Made by a program: the position numbers and the translations under genes. From Dulcicalothrix desertica PCC 7102 (GTDB lineage Bacteria > Cyanobacteriota > Cyanobacteriia > Cyanobacteriales > Nostocaceae), in assembly GCF_003991905.1 (NCBI RefSeq), contig NZ_RSCL01000012.1, positions 1-64,000 of the forward strand: DNA of 64,000 nt. Direction: 5' to 3'. Position 1 is the first letter of the stretch. Each line of letters begins with the position of its first letter. Shown piece after piece: positions 35,722 to 45,154 of the stretch. The notes beneath the pieces are model-generated. The model searched no databases, was not told the DNA's origin, and was given only the letters and a program-made list of their open reading frames with translations.

Positions 35722-36702
35722 TTATTCAAGCTCTACTCGATTCTCTTTTCCTCGTGGTTGAGGGATTGATTTTTGCTGTTTATCTAGCGTATTCAAGTAT
35801 AAATTGTAAGGATTGTTTTTAATTTTGCTAATCAAAGCGGCTATTGCTGTTTGATTATTATCTTGGTTATCGTTTTCAATACACGGCGCCAATGCCAGAA
35901 CATCACGCTTTAAGTTGAAGTCTATACCGCGCGCTACAAGTCCTTTTAAGGTACAAGCCCCACTATTCCTACCCAATTTTCGACCTTGAAATGCTACAGA
36001 GTCTACTGAGTAAGAAATTCCCTGTATTTCACCCTCTGTTGTAACTTTGATTTTTGTTTGTATACCTCTTGAAGCCAGCTTCTCTACAAATTTGGTCATT
36101 GTTATCCCTGGCTGAATGGTCGCATCGATTACATCCTGAATTTGCTCAACTGCGCTTTTACTTGCTGGCTTATCACGCAGTCCTGCTTCAAAATCTTGCC
36201 TCTCACGCATCATGCGTCTTTTTTGACCACATGAAGGCGCCGCGCGTTCTATCTCCCAAGAACATGGCACGGGCGTTAAGCCAAATTCGGATTCTAAATT
36301 TCTTAGGACTTTTTCTAGTCTCCGCTTATCCCACCAATCAGATACACATTCTCCATCTATATTTATGCGGCTTGCAGCAATATGTAGGTGAAAGTGGTCG
36401 CGGTCATCATGACTGGCTGCAAAATATAGGTTTTTGTCAAAGCCCATGCCCTTCATGGTACCTTTTACAATTTGCTCTAGCTTTTTAGGTTCGGGTTTTT
36501 CAGACGGTGCAAAGCTAATACTGATATGGCTAACAGGAGATTGTACTCTAGGGTTGAGACAGCAAGTTGCTGCAAGCTGTTTATAAAAATCTTGGGGAGT
36601 TTCTCCCACGAGGTTGGTACAAACAAGCTGTGCTTCTTCTTTTTCTAGAATGTACTTGGTAAGCCCTGCAAAGCCTTTACCTTTCTTAATTTTCCCAATC
36701 AT
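35722..36702 (-). CDS. MOBP-family relaxase
   Basis: 326 residues. It has an N-terminal relaxase fold with candidate catalytic Tyr17 (GLTKYIL) and the metal-binding motif HDDRDHFHLH (HxDx4HxH, H98, D100, H105, H107), the pattern of MOBP/VirD2-like relaxases. Residues ~180-270 (EQIQDVIDATIQPGITMTKF) are an accessory region that often contacts DNA. The enzyme nicks oriT and pilots the strand to the coupling protein. Its start overlaps the MobC-like gene by 17 bases. The tail after ~280 is short, with no helicase or primase. Confidence 0.88.
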   Translation of the reverse strand: MIGKIKKGKGFAGLTKYILEKEEAQLVCTNLVGETPQDFYKQLAATCCLNPRVQSPVSHISISFAPSEKPEPKKLEQIVKGTMKGMGFDKNLYFAASHDDRDHFHLHIAASRINIDGECVSDWWDKRRLEKVLRNLESEFGLTPVPCSWEIERAAPSCGQKRRMMRERQDFEAGLRDKPASKSAVEQIQDVIDATIQPGITMTKFVEKLASRGIQTKIKVTTEGEIQGISYSVDSVAFQGRKLGRNSGACTLKGLVARGIDFNLKRDVLALAPCIENDNQDNNQTAIAALISKIKNNPYNLYLNTLDKQQKSIPQPRGKENRVELE

Positions 36703-37069
36703 CGGTATTTTCTGCCTCGTTGTTGGCGCCGTCTGTTCCCAAAATTAATTGCGCTCGCAGTCTCGAAATCTCTGTTGCTAATTCTTGAAAAGGAATGGGG
36801 TTAATAGGTGGTGGCGTTAAACCTTGGTTAATGGCACTTTCTTGAGCTTGGGCAATTTGACTAATGCTTGTACTTATTTTTAACAACTCCCAACAACACT
36901 GCCAGTTAGCCTCCGGAATAGTTTTAATGCGGCATCCAGCCATAGAACGTCTGACTAACTCGGCTTTGCTAATGCCTACTTTATCGGCAAGAGCTTGCCA
37001 ATGCTCCAAAATTTCTTTCGTAAGCAGCATTTCAAACCGGACTATATATTGCTTAGGTTTGACTGGCAT
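36686..37069 (-). CDS. MobC-like relaxosome protein
   Basis: 127 residues. RFEMLLTKEILEHWQALADK and VGISKAELVRRSMAGCRI form a ribbon-helix-helix DNA-binding start, followed by helices (WELLKISTSISQIAQAQESA). This is the layout of MobC/TraJ-type accessory proteins that bind oriT and recruit the relaxase. It overlaps the relaxase gene and lies just beside the candidate oriT at 37090-37265. Confidence 0.8.
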   Translation of the reverse strand: MPVKPKQYIVRFEMLLTKEILEHWQALADKVGISKAELVRRSMAGCRIKTIPEANWQCCWELLKISTSISQIAQAQESAINQGLTPPPINPIPFQELATEISRLRAQLILGTDGANNEAENTDDWEN

Positions 37070-37090
37070 CTTAGTTGATAAATTAAATAT

Positions 37091-37265
37091 TTGACAAGCT
37101 TGGCAAGTTTTTGTGTATATTGTCTACTTCCAAAAGTAATGTGCCACGATATCGCTATAGACGTGGAACCTTAGCAGGTTTTGACAAGGGCAGACCACGT
37201 TTTATCCAAATGCTTAAACAAATTTATAAAATAAGGTGGACAGGAAAGCCCACCTTACTTTTTAT
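37091..37265 (+). ncRNA. Candidate small RNA or oriT region upstream of mobC
   Basis: A strong promoter, TTGACA (37091-37096) - 17 bases - TGTATA (37114-37119), faces rightward, away from mobC. A rho-independent terminator ends at about 37263. The ~140 bases between have no credible frame but contain CCACG (37144-37148), ACGTGG (37161-37166) and CCACGT (37195-37200). The middle arm can pair with either side, giving two exclusive hairpins. Such a unit beside relaxase genes may be a regulatory RNA, or the repeats may be oriT binding sites; both are possible. Confidence 0.5.
37232..37263 (+). terminator. Rho-independent terminator
   Basis: Perfect 8-base stem TAAGGTGG (37232-37239) / CCACCTTA (37250-37257), a 10-base loop, then CTTTTT. 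It closes the candidate small RNA unit. Confidence 0.75.
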
Positions 37266-37545
37266 CTACTAATCGCAGGTCTTCTTTACCGACCTGAATT
37301 TATTATCAATTTGTGCAGCCTATTTAAAGTAGATGATACAGATTTATTCGTGATTTGTGCCTGCTTGCCGTTGGAAGCTTCTGAAGTTGTGCTATAAGCA
37401 TTTAACAGCATAATGCACAGTAATAAAATCGCAATAGATTTTGTAATTTTGATAAACATAGGGCTGTTTGTTAAGTTGATAATTCCTATCAAACTGCACC
37501 TGTAATTGAGTATATATTTGAATAAATTGTAATTTAAATTGAGTT
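37266..37545. repeat. ~290-base duplicated block, copy 1 (partner 44387-44695)
   Basis: Starts at CTACTAATCGCAGGTC and runs past the small-peptide gene to TTGAGTTAA. It matches 44387-44695 at about 90% by eye. Confidence 0.8.
37286..37459 (-). CDS. Small exported peptide, copy 1
   Basis: 57 residues from the ATG at 37459 (a TTG at 37492 is less likely). MFIKITKSIAILLLCIMLLN is a signal-peptide core ending near STTSEA. The mature peptide is about 30 residues, SNGKQAQITNKSVSSTLNRL and HKLIINSGR, basic and Ser/Asn-rich. Unknown family. A near-identical gene lies at 44386-44583 within a ~290-base repeat, and a scrap of it is at 45083-45140. Conservation of the frame in both copies argues that it is translated. 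Confidence 0.6.
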   Translation of the reverse strand: MFIKITKSIAILLLCIMLLNAYSTTSEASNGKQAQITNKSVSSTLNRLHKLIINSGR

Positions 37546-37613
37546 AAGTTGAGATACATTTAAGAGAAATATTTTATTATTAGATGCTGTAGATGACGTG
37601 TTTATACAATGCA

Positions 37614-37644
37614 TGTAGAGACGTGATTAAATCGCGTCTCTACA
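37614..37644. repeat. TGTAGAGACG hairpin repeat
   Basis: TGTAGAGACG and CGTCTCTACA pair across a short AT loop. It is a common cyanobacterial dispersed hairpin and lies in a long non-coding gap (37493-38247). Confidence 0.7.
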
Positions 37645-37779
37645 AGATTGCGGGTATGATGCAACAAAATATTTGATTATAGTTTCAGGTTGAAGAAATT
37701 TTTGTAGTAATTGACTTTTAAAAATTTTGGAAGTACTGACGGTGTAACTCACAACTTAACATTTTTAGTGAGAACCAAA

Positions 37780-37956
37780 AATACGGATGTCACCACTGCT
37801 TGCTCCATATCAAAACACGGTGCCTTTGAGCAATTATGCTGCATACGTGCGGTAGGGTTTACGTAGTCAAATAATCAAGTTATTTGCTGGACAACTGGCG
37901 CCTCAAACCTATTTATTCCCTAGCCAATAACTATGTCAAAAGTGATACAAATTTAA
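37780..37956. repeat. Diverged ~180-base repeat, copy R1 (partner 60474-60652)
   Basis: Shared blocks include ATACGGAT, CTTGCTCCATAT, AAAACACGG.GCCTTTG, CAAGTTATTTGCTG, ACAA.AGGCGCC-like and GTCAA.AGTGATA. By eye ~75% identity. The other copy lies just upstream of the parM-like gene. The rest of this gap to 38247 has an ACACCCTTGAGGGTAGGGTGT hairpin near 38010 and no gene. Confidence 0.6.
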
Positions 37957-38247
37957 GAGAATATCATTCTTGTTATTCCTAGCCCACCTGCGTGGGATTT
38001 GTAAATATAGAGACACCCTTGAGGGTAGGGTGTTGATTATGTTATAATTTAGACATAAATAGCTCATTACAGTACTGTGTTTTGTCGTAAAGCTCAAAAC
38101 CCTGATTATACAAGCCTTTTACGCTGGCTCCAAGTGACACAAAAACTGTATGAACTTTTTTACAAGCCTTATATACAAAGTAAACACCCTACCTTGAGGG
38201 TGCCTAATTGGCGCCAATTGTTATCACCCAATATTTGCCGACATTCA

Positions 38248-39324
38248 TCACCGGTAATTAGCAGCTATTACTTGTTCGCTTTGCTGAATAAATTTATCAA
38301 CCTCAGAATGGTAAGGGAACAGACGTTTGACCAATTGAAATACCCGCAATGCTTGCGTGTATTTTCCTTGGTTATACAATTGCAGTCCCTCGCGATACTT
38401 TTGGTCAATTAATCCTTCTTCATTTGTAATACCCAGCGAAGTCAGAAACTCTTGTACAGTATTGCTGGTAAACAGGAAAACGTGATTATTGCTAAAACCG
38501 AAAGTAACTATACCAATAACTTCACCTTGCTCATTGAGTACAGGCCCACCTGAGTTACCAGGGGCAGCAGGTGCGGTAATCTGGATAACAGGCACATTAT
38601 CTTTGAGGGTTTTAATTGCAGATACTTCACCACTGGTAAAGGTTGCTTCTAAAAGTGATTTTTCATCAAATGCGGTTGATGTTTCAACTAACCCAGGATA
38701 TCCAACTGCTGTTACTTTATCCAAAAGCTGCACTTTCGATGAATCTGCAAGCTTTAGCACAGGAGCGTTACGAACATTAACCTTGATTATCGAAACATCC
38801 TTACCTTCATCAAAAGTGGCGCCTGACTTTAGAATTTGGAAAGGAAGCGATTCTCCATTTGGTAAATTTACTAAGTAAGTAGGTTTTGCTTCAATCCATT
38901 TTAACTGCTGCTCAACAGCATCTAAATCTTCACCATCACCTTCTAGCTTAACACCCAGTTCTGTTGCTAAGTATTGCTTGCATTGTTCTGTAGTGATATT
39001 TGTAACATGAGCATTAGTAACAATGTAGCCATTGGAGTTGACAAAAAAGCCTGAACCATGACCAAGCATTTTATCTAAATCATATATTTTGCCATTTTTG
39101 GGCAAGTATACTTTAGCCTTGCAGCCAATAACAACTCGAACCACAGATGATTTGGTGTTTTCAGCCAGCAAGTTGCCTGCTGACATTTTTTGTGATTGAG
39201 TGGAGTTTATTTGCAACTGCTGTACTCTTGGTACTTGAGAATTTGCAGGAGTAATAGGAACTAAAGTAGTGAGTAGAGCAGAGGAAAGAAGTAAAACTTG
39301 CAGTTTATTTGTTTGGGGCAGCAT
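38248..39324 (-). CDS. Trypsin-like serine protease (S1C-type), exported
   Basis: 358 residues. A signal peptide (LQVLLLSSALLTTLVPITPA) and a trypsin-fold protease with catalytic triad H106 (IVTNAHV), D176 (EGKDVSII) and S258 (APGNSGGP) are followed by a ~50-residue tail with one TPR-like unit (LQLYNQGKYTQALRVFQLV). There is no PDZ domain, unlike DegP/HhoA. It should act in the periplasm or outside the cell. It is followed by the AAA-WD40 gene upstream on the same strand, with a 160-base gap, so it might share its transcript. Confidence 0.9.
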   Translation of the reverse strand: MLPQTNKLQVLLLSSALLTTLVPITPANSQVPRVQQLQINSTQSQKMSAGNLLAENTKSSVVRVVIGCKAKVYLPKNGKIYDLDKMLGHGSGFFVNSNGYIVTNAHVTNITTEQCKQYLATELGVKLEGDGEDLDAVEQQLKWIEAKPTYLVNLPNGESLPFQILKSGATFDEGKDVSIIKVNVRNAPVLKLADSSKVQLLDKVTAVGYPGLVETSTAFDEKSLLEATFTSGEVSAIKTLKDNVPVIQITAPAAPGNSGGPVLNEQGEVIGIVTFGFSNNHVFLFTSNTVQEFLTSLGITNEEGLIDQKYREGLQLYNQGKYTQALRVFQLVKRLFPYHSEVDKFIQQSEQVIAANYR

Positions 39325-39483
39325 AGTATTGTCTTGTTTAACTCGATGATTTCATTAGACACTGCTGCTATTTGAGTTTGGTTTGGAGATATTTGTGTAG
39401 TTATTGACTTTTATTGTGTTGAAGTTTTAAAAATTGCATTGGCATTCTCCTTTAACCTTTCCTCTTCCCATTTTTTCCTTCCC

Positions 39484-42400
39484 TCATTGATTCGGACAAA
39501 TCTTTTGACGCAATTTATCGCGGTTAGCAAGATAATCTTTTAAATAGTTGCAGCCCCGCGCGAGTAAATCATCTAAATCTAAACTCCATAATTTGATGGT
39601 ATTGTCCGAACTAGCAGAAGCTAAGGTTTTGCCGTCGGGACTAAACACAACGCTGTTAACCCCTGCTTGATGCCCAATTAGGGAGGCAATTTCTTTTCCC
39701 GTAGCAACATTCCACAATTTGATAGTATTATCCGAACTAGCAGAAGCTAAGATTCTGCTGTCGGGACTAAAGACGACGCTGTAGACACTATTTTGATGCC
39801 CTATCAAGACAGCCATTTCTTTACGAGTGTTGATATTCCATAATTTGATAGTATTATCTGAAGTCGCAGAAGCTAAGGTTTTGCTGTCGGGACTAAACAC
39901 AACGCTCCTAACGTTACTTTGATGTCTAGCCAGGGAGGCAATTTCTTTTCCCGTAGCCACATTCCACAATTTAATGGTTCTGTCCCTACTTGCGGATGCT
40001 AAGGTTTTGCCGTCGGGACTAAACGCAACACTGTTTACCCAAGATTGATGCCCAGTTAGGGAGGCAATTTCTTTTCCCGTAGCCACATTCCACAATTTGA
40101 TGGTCTTGTCACCGCCAGCAGACGCTAAGGTTTTACCGTCGGGATTAAACACGACGCTAATAACCATATCTTGATGCCCAATCAGGGAGGCAATTTCTTT
40201 TCCTGTAGCCACATTCCATAATTTGATGGTCTTGTCACCACCAGCAGAAGCTAAAGTTTTGCCATCAGGACTAAACACTACACTGGTGACACTAGATTGA
40301 TGCCCAGTTAAGGAGATAATTTCTTTACCAGTGGCGAGATTCCACAATTTGATGGTCTTGTCACCACTAGCAGAAACTAAGATTTTACCGTCAGGACTAA
40401 ACACAACGTTAATAATCATATCTTGATGCCCAGTCAGGGAGGCAATTTCTTTTTCTGTGACGAGATTCCACAATTTGATAGTCTTGTCACTACTAGCAGA
40501 AGCTAAGGTTTTGCCATCAGGACTAAATACGACGCTGTTGACGCTATATTGATGCCCAGTCAGAGAGCCAATTTCTTTACGAGTGGCGAAATTCCACAAT
40601 TTGATGGTGTTATCATTACTGGCAGAAGCTAAGGTTTTGCCGTCGGGACTAAATACGACGCTGTTGACACTATCTTGATGCCCAGTTAGAAAGGCAGTCT
40701 CTTTACGAGTGGCGAGATCCCACAACTTAATAACCTTGTCCAAACTAGAAGAAGCTAAAGTTTTGCCGTCAGGACTAAACACAACGCTAATAATCATATC
40801 TTGATGCCCAGTCAGGGAGGCAATTTCTTTACGAGTGGCGAAATTCCACAATTTGATAGTCTTATCACCACTGGCAGAAGCTAAGGTTTTGCCATCGGGA
40901 CTAAATACGACGCTGTTGACGCTATCTTGATGCCCAACTAGGGAGGAAATTTCTTTTCCCGTAGCAACATTCCACAATTTGATAATCTTATCACCACTGG
41001 CAGAAGCTAAGGTTTTACCATCGGGACTAAATACGACGCTGTTGACGCTATCTTGATGTCCAGCTAGGGAGGCAATTTCTTTTCCCGTGGCAAGATTCCA
41101 CAATTTGATAGTCTTGTCACCACTAACAGAAGCTAAGGTTTTGCCGTCGGGACTAAACACGACGCTACTAATATAACTTTGATGTCCAGTTAGGGAGGTA
41201 ATTTCTTTTCCCATCCCCACATCCCACAATTTTATGGTATTGTCCGCACTAGCAGAAGCTAAAGTTTTGCCATCGGGACTAAACACGACGCTGCTGACCC
41301 TATCTTGATGTCCTTCTAACTGATTGCGTTCGCGGATGTTTAACAAGATTTCCTGTAAGGTAAATAATGGACTGTAAGCCGGGTAATCAGCCAAAGATTG
41401 TTTAGCTTTAACTAAACTTTTCAACTCCCTTCCAGCCCGTATTATTTCAACCAAATTCTTAATTTGCCCTCCTACATAGAACTGACGCAATGTTCTAATT
41501 CCCACTTGTTCTAATCGCGTAGCCGTCAGGGCATTTTTGAGTTCTTCTTCTGCATTTTTTCGCTGATTTTCGACAGCTTGTGCTAGTTTTTGTGCTTCTT
41601 GTTGCTGCTTTTGTGCTTCTTCTTTTTGTTTGAGAGCGATTTCTTTGTCTCTTAAAGCAATATTAAGGTCTTTCTTCGCTTGTTGTATCTGTTTTAGTGC
41701 TTCTTCTTGTCGTTGCTTTGCTACAGTTAATCCATTTTCAGCAATTTTGCGTGCGTTTTCTGCTTGTTGACGCTGTTGTAGAGCTAACTGCGCTTGCTGT
41801 TGTGCTTGTTGTCTGTCTCCCTGTGCTTGTTTCGCTGCTTCCTTTGCAGACTTCTCTTTTTCATTTGCTATGTTTAATTTTTGGTCTTTTTGCAGCAAAT
41901 CTTGCTCTTTATTTTTTACATCCTCAGTCGCTTTTTCTAAATTTTTGTTCGCCGTTTTATATTTATTTTCCTCTTCTTGAGCTTTTAGAGTTGCATTTTT
42001 TTCTTTGGCTTGTACTTCTACTAATGCAGCTTCAACTTTTTGTTTTTGGTCAGTAACAGATTGCAGTTCGTTATTTGCATTATTTAGTTTTGAATTAGCT
42101 AAACCTTGCTTTTTAAGAGCTTCATCTGCTGTTATCAATCCAGCTAAGGTGCCAATTATAGACAGCGCCAAAAAAACCAAAGCAACAATGCTAATACGAA
42201 CCTGTTTTTCTGTTTTTCCTTCTGCTTCCGTTAAACGCTGATTAGCTTTTCTCTCTTTCTCAAAAGCCTGATTTTGTCTTTCTTCTGCTTCTGCAACCTT
42301 GTAATTTAACTCTGCTTCTTGACTCGTAGATAAAAATCTATAATCAATATCACTCAAGCTTTTTCCACCAGCCCAAACACGAGCAACTTTTAAATCTTCT

Positions 42401-43611
42401 CCCCGCAACAAATAGGACTCATCCTGGTATCCACTATATTGCCAAGCCTTTAATTTCTCGGTATAGGGACGTAATTTACCTAATTCATTCTTAACCCAAT
42501 TAATATCAAAGACATTACCATAAATCTGGTTATAAACCTTTAATATCATCTGCTGTTCTACCACCAATCCCGTCAAGCGTAACCTCATCTGCTCTAAACT
42601 ACCATCAATAGCAATTTCGCTGTGATGTAAAATTTGCTGATATAAACCTAATAATGCTACGGAAATTCGCTCGTTAACTAATATCCTATCTCGAATAGTT
42701 TTTAAATGTTCTTCTTTATCTTGAGCTTCCCAATTATCAATAATCCCACTTTTTACTATCCCCTCTACTAAATTCGTAATTTGGAACCTCTCCCCTAACT
42801 CATCTCCGACGTGGAGAGGTTTGGAGAGAGTTTTTTTAAGGTTTAGCTTTAACAAATTACAAACCTTCTGTGTCAATAAAGGTTGTCCCCCAGTCCAAGC
42901 TAAAACCTCTTCCATCACAGCTTGCGGATTCTCTACCTTACCCTCAAACCCTTTGATTAAAGGCGCCACTTCATCTATTTTAAACCCATAAAGTTGAATC
43001 GCACTCCCAATATTAAACGGTGTTCTCTCTTCATCCTTAATTAAATCTGAAGGTGTTGCTACACCAAACAAGGCAAAAGTCAAGCGTTTATACTCAACTT
43101 TAAAAGAGCGTTTTTGATAGCAGCTTCTAATTAAAGCGAAAAAGTCATCGGCAGGAAAGTCTAAGCGAAGAATACTGTCAATTTCATCGAGAAAAATTAC
43201 TATATTTGTCTTAATATTTGGCAGTAATAACTCATCAAAAAGCTTGCCCAAACGTCGCACTGGAGAAATTTCTATAGATTTGTCCCACCATACACCCAAT
43301 TCTTCTTCTTCAACAAAATTCAACTCCGTTAATAGACTATCAACAATACTTCCATACCACTGTTCAAGGGTAATATCTTGACTACCCAACCCAGAAATAT
43401 CAATTACAGCACAAGCGAAACCATCAGCTTGTAGCTGTTTCATTGTCCGTACTAACAGACTCGTTTTACCCATCTGCCGGGAGTTAAAAACATAACATAG
43501 CTCTCCTGCCTTTAAGCTGTGGTAAAGGTCAGAATCCGCTTGCCGTGTTACATAGCTGGGTGCATCTTCTTCTAAACTGCCACCAACTTTATACTCGTAG
43601 TCTCCCGTCAT
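39484..43611 (-). CDS. AAA-like ATPase with coiled coil and 14 WD40 repeats
   Basis: 1375 residues: AAA-like domain (AAA_35 type) at ~1-350 with P-loop [12 protein letters not shown] and [13 protein letters not shown]; a winged/linker part; a membrane-like segment ~470-495 ([19 protein letters not shown]); a Gln/Lys-rich coiled coil ~500-720; and 14 WD40 repeats of 42 residues (~785-1365), almost identical ([20 protein letters not shown]). Fourteen blades suit two seven-bladed propellers. The family is a cyanobacterial STAND-like NTPase architecture. Its N-terminal half and upstream region are duplicated with the CHAT gene at 45155-49429. It probably senses an unknown signal; no catalytic effector domain is present. 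Confidence 0.85.
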   Translation of the reverse strand: MTGDYEYKVGGSLEEDAPSYVTRQADSDLYHSLKAGELCYVFNSRQMGKTSLLVRTMKQLQADGFACAVIDISGLGSQDITLEQWYGSIVDSLLTELNFVEEEELGVWWDKSIEISPVRRLGKLFDELLLPNIKTNIVIFLDEIDSILRLDFPADDFFALIRSCYQKRSFKVEYKRLTFALFGVATPSDLIKDEERTPFNIGSAIQLYGFKIDEVAPLIKGFEGKVENPQAVMEEVLAWTGGQPLLTQKVCNLLKLNLKKTLSKPLHVGDELGERFQITNLVEGIVKSGIIDNWEAQDKEEHLKTIRDRILVNERISVALLGLYQQILHHSEIAIDGSLEQMRLRLTGLVVEQQMILKVYNQIYGNVFDINWVKNELGKLRPYTEKLKAWQYSGYQDESYLLRGEDLKVARVWAGGKSLSDIDYRFLSTSQEAELNYKVAEAEERQNQAFEKERKANQRLTEAEGKTEKQVRISIVALVFLALSIIGTLAGLITADEALKKQGLANSKLNNANNELQSVTDQKQKVEAALVEVQAKEKNATLKAQEEENKYKTANKNLEKATEDVKNKEQDLLQKDQKLNIANEKEKSAKEAAKQAQGDRQQAQQQAQLALQQRQQAENARKIAENGLTVAKQRQEEALKQIQQAKKDLNIALRDKEIALKQKEEAQKQQQEAQKLAQAVENQRKNAEEELKNALTATRLEQVGIRTLRQFYVGGQIKNLVEIIRAGRELKSLVKAKQSLADYPAYSPLFTLQEILLNIRERNQLEGHQDRVSSVVFSPDGKTLASASADNTIKLWDVGMGKEITSLTGHQSYISSVVFSPDGKTLASVSGDKTIKLWNLATGKEIASLAGHQDSVNSVVFSPDGKTLASASGDKIIKLWNVATGKEISSLVGHQDSVNSVVFSPDGKTLASASGDKTIKLWNFATRKEIASLTGHQDMIISVVFSPDGKTLASSSLDKVIKLWDLATRKETAFLTGHQDSVNSVVFSPDGKTLASASNDNTIKLWNFATRKEIGSLTGHQYSVNSVVFSPDGKTLASASSDKTIKLWNLVTEKEIASLTGHQDMIINVVFSPDGKILVSASGDKTIKLWNLATGKEIISLTGHQSSVTSVVFSPDGKTLASAGGDKTIKLWNVATGKEIASLIGHQDMVISVVFNPDGKTLASAGGDKTIKLWNVATGKEIASLTGHQSWVNSVAFSPDGKTLASASRDRTIKLWNVATGKEIASLARHQSNVRSVVFSPDSKTLASATSDNTIKLWNINTRKEMAVLIGHQNSVYSVVFSPDSRILASASSDNTIKLWNVATGKEIASLIGHQAGVNSVVFSPDGKTLASASSDNTIKLWSLDLDDLLARGCNYLKDYLANRDKLRQKICPNQ

Positions 43612-43809
43612 AATTTTGTTTTGAATAAAGAAAAAACTACATCGATACCTATCTTGAGTTTAATTGTTGAAATATTGAGTTCTTATTGAGTTGTAATTTA
43701 CTTTACCAGATAAATACTTATCCTGTAAGCTAAATTTTGTAGTTTGTTTATCATTCAGCTATGCCGCGCGGAATCATAAGTAAACACAGAGTGCATCCCC
43801 CTACTTACT
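43612..43809 (+). pseudogene. Copied promoter region and start of a lost XRE-AAA gene
   Basis: Nearly the same as 49430-49640: ATTTTGTTTTGAATAAAGAA, the AT-rich spacer, then ATGCCGCGCGGAATC.. at 43761, which equals the start MPRGI of the XRE-AAA gene. An indel follows and the gene ends after ~20 codons. So the divergent XRE-AAA partner once existed next to the WD40 ATPase too and was lost. Confidence 0.8.
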
Positions 43810-43812
43810 CTT

Positions 43813-43988
43813 ACTATCCCAATTAGTAGGCGCCTCAATGCTCAAGATAGAACCATTTCACATAAATCTACAAAAATTTTATTTTTTCCAAGCATCAATA
43901 ATTTTATAATATTAGTTAATCTTTAGAGAAAATCATATGTAATAAAATATGTCAGAGGCGCCGATTCAAGGATACTTTCTAGATACCA
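43813..43988. repeat. Mosaic of dispersed repeats
   Basis: 43813-43935 is the partner of the repeat at 914-1036. Right after it, 43940-43988 holds the first ~13 codons of the PIN gene of 4317 (ATGTCAGAGGCGCCG...), then a scrap GTAATGAACATTTG found in the remnant at ~5340. Three accessory loci are stitched together here. The rest up to 44132 shows no gene. Confidence 0.7.
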
Positions 43989-44132
43989 ATCAAGTCGTAA
44001 TGAACATTTGAAACATAAATCAAGAATTTTGATGAGTAATTATTACCTTACCGAAATTTGGCACGAATTATAGCTATTGGCTTAAAATGAAGAGGCATTG
44101 CAAACCATTATACTATAGGAATTTAAGCACCA

Positions 44133-44378
44133 ATGAAAGCAATCAAAGTGATGGCAAGCATTGATGAACATGGACAACTGAGGTTAGATAGCCCAATAAT
44201 AACAGACAAGAACAGTCGCGTTGAAGTAATTGTCCTTATCCCAGAAGAAGTAGAAGCCTCGGAGGATGATACTCCTGATGAAGTAATTTTAGAGGATTTT
44301 CGTACTGCGTGGCATGAAGCTCGAACAGGACAAGCTATTCCTATTAATCAAGTTTGGGAAGGATTAGAAGATGTCTGA
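44133..44378 (+). CDS. RelN-family-like antitoxin
   Basis: 81 residues: an AbrB/RelN-like beta-rich start, MKAIKVMASIDEHGQLRLDS then PIITDKNSRVEVIVLIPEEV, and an acidic, helical end with FRTAWHEARTGQAIPINQVW. This is a frequent cyanobacterial antitoxin pattern. The expected toxin begins in the ATGTCTGA overlap at 44371 but is broken by a repeat after six codons. So an orphan antitoxin, possibly still able to act in trans. Confidence 0.75.
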   Translation: MKAIKVMASIDEHGQLRLDSPIITDKNSRVEVIVLIPEEVEASEDDTPDEVILEDFRTAWHEARTGQAIPINQVWEGLEDV

Positions 44379-44421
44379 GCAACCTTTATCTACTAATCGC
44401 AGGTCTTTTTTGCCGACCTGA
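44371..44421 (+). pseudogene. Toxin gene truncated by the duplicated block
   Basis: ATG overlapping the antitoxin stop gives MSEQPL, the usual start of the RelE-type partner. Then the ~290-base repeat (from 44387) takes over and a stop follows at 44419. Confidence 0.65.
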
Positions 44422-44583
44422 ATTTATTATCAATTTGTGTAGTCTATTTAAAATAGATGATACAGATTTATTCGTGATTTGTGCTTGCTTACCGTTAGAA
44501 GCTTCTGAAGTTGTGCTAAAAGCATTTAACAGCATAATACATAGTAAAAAAATCGCAATAGATTTTGTAATTTTGATAAACAT
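44386..44583 (-). CDS. Small exported peptide, copy 2
   Basis: 65 residues from the ATG at 44583 with the same signal peptide as copy 1 (MFIKITKSIAIFLLCIMLLN) and mature part. It is extended by ~8 residues (QKRPAISR), because the stop of copy 1 is changed to CAA. It lies inside the ~290-base repeat that cut the toxin gene. Function unknown. Confidence 0.55.
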   Translation of the reverse strand: MFIKITKSIAIFLLCIMLLNAFSTTSEASNGKQAQITNKSVSSILNRLHKLIINSGRQKRPAISR

Positions 44584-44695
44584 AGGGCTATTTGTTAGGT
44601 TGATAATTTCTATCAAACTGCACCTGCATTTGAGTATGTATTTGAGTAAATTGTAATTTTGATTGAGTTAATTTGAAATAAATTTAATAAAAATA
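44387..44695. repeat. ~290-base duplicated block, copy 2
   Basis: Partner of 37266-37545. Its left edge falls exactly inside the toxin start, so insertion or gene conversion of this block disrupted the toxin gene. Confidence 0.8.
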
Positions 44696-44886
44696 TCTAA
44701 ATTTACTAACGCTTTTGTTGCTATTTCTAACACATAGCAATTTTCCGAATCTAAAGCATCAATCCAAACTTGACGCAACCCAGGATAATTTAGTTCAAAA
44801 AGTGAATCAACAGTAGGTATTTTTACATAATCATCCTCATCTTGAAGTAACGTTATCAAGGCGCCAACTGCTCCCTCAGCACAGTT
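44668..44886 (-). pseudogene. HEAT-repeat protein fragment
   Basis: On the minus strand AVGALITLLQDEDDYVKIPT, VDSLFELNYPGLRQVWIDAL and SENCYVLEIATKALVNLD are two HEAT-like helical pairs, cut off at the 5' side by unrelated repeat DNA. An ~44980-45002 hairpin (AACAGGC-ATCCTT-GCCTGTT) lies just beyond. Confidence 0.5.
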
Positions 44887-45082
44887 GCTTACCAATCCTA
44901 AAAATTTGTGTAAGGGACTTACATATAAAAAACTCCAAACTTTTCTTCTGGAGTGGGCGTCCTCGTCCACCCAGGTTTTGAACAGGCATCCTTGCCTGTT
45001 CCACATTCCGGAAGAATTTAATTTTTATAAATTCCTAAGCTTAAAGTGAAGAAGTACTGCAAACTATTATACTATAAAGTAG

Positions 45083-45140
45083 GATACAGATTGATGTGTG
45101 ATTTGTGCTTGCTTGCCGTTAGAAGCTTCTGAAGTTGTGC
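45083..45140. repeat. Scrap of the small-peptide repeat, copy 3
   Basis: GATTTGTGCTTGCTTGCCGT and AGAAGCTTCTGAAGTTGTGCT match the middle of the two ~290-base blocks. It ends about 15 bases before the CHAT gene's stop. Confidence 0.75.
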
Positions 45141-45154
45141 TACTCTCTGTGCCC

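Noticed and set aside
38077-38412. 111-residue plus-strand frame
   Set aside because: Its end overlaps the protease gene in antisense and the start lies in repeat DNA; no ribosome site.
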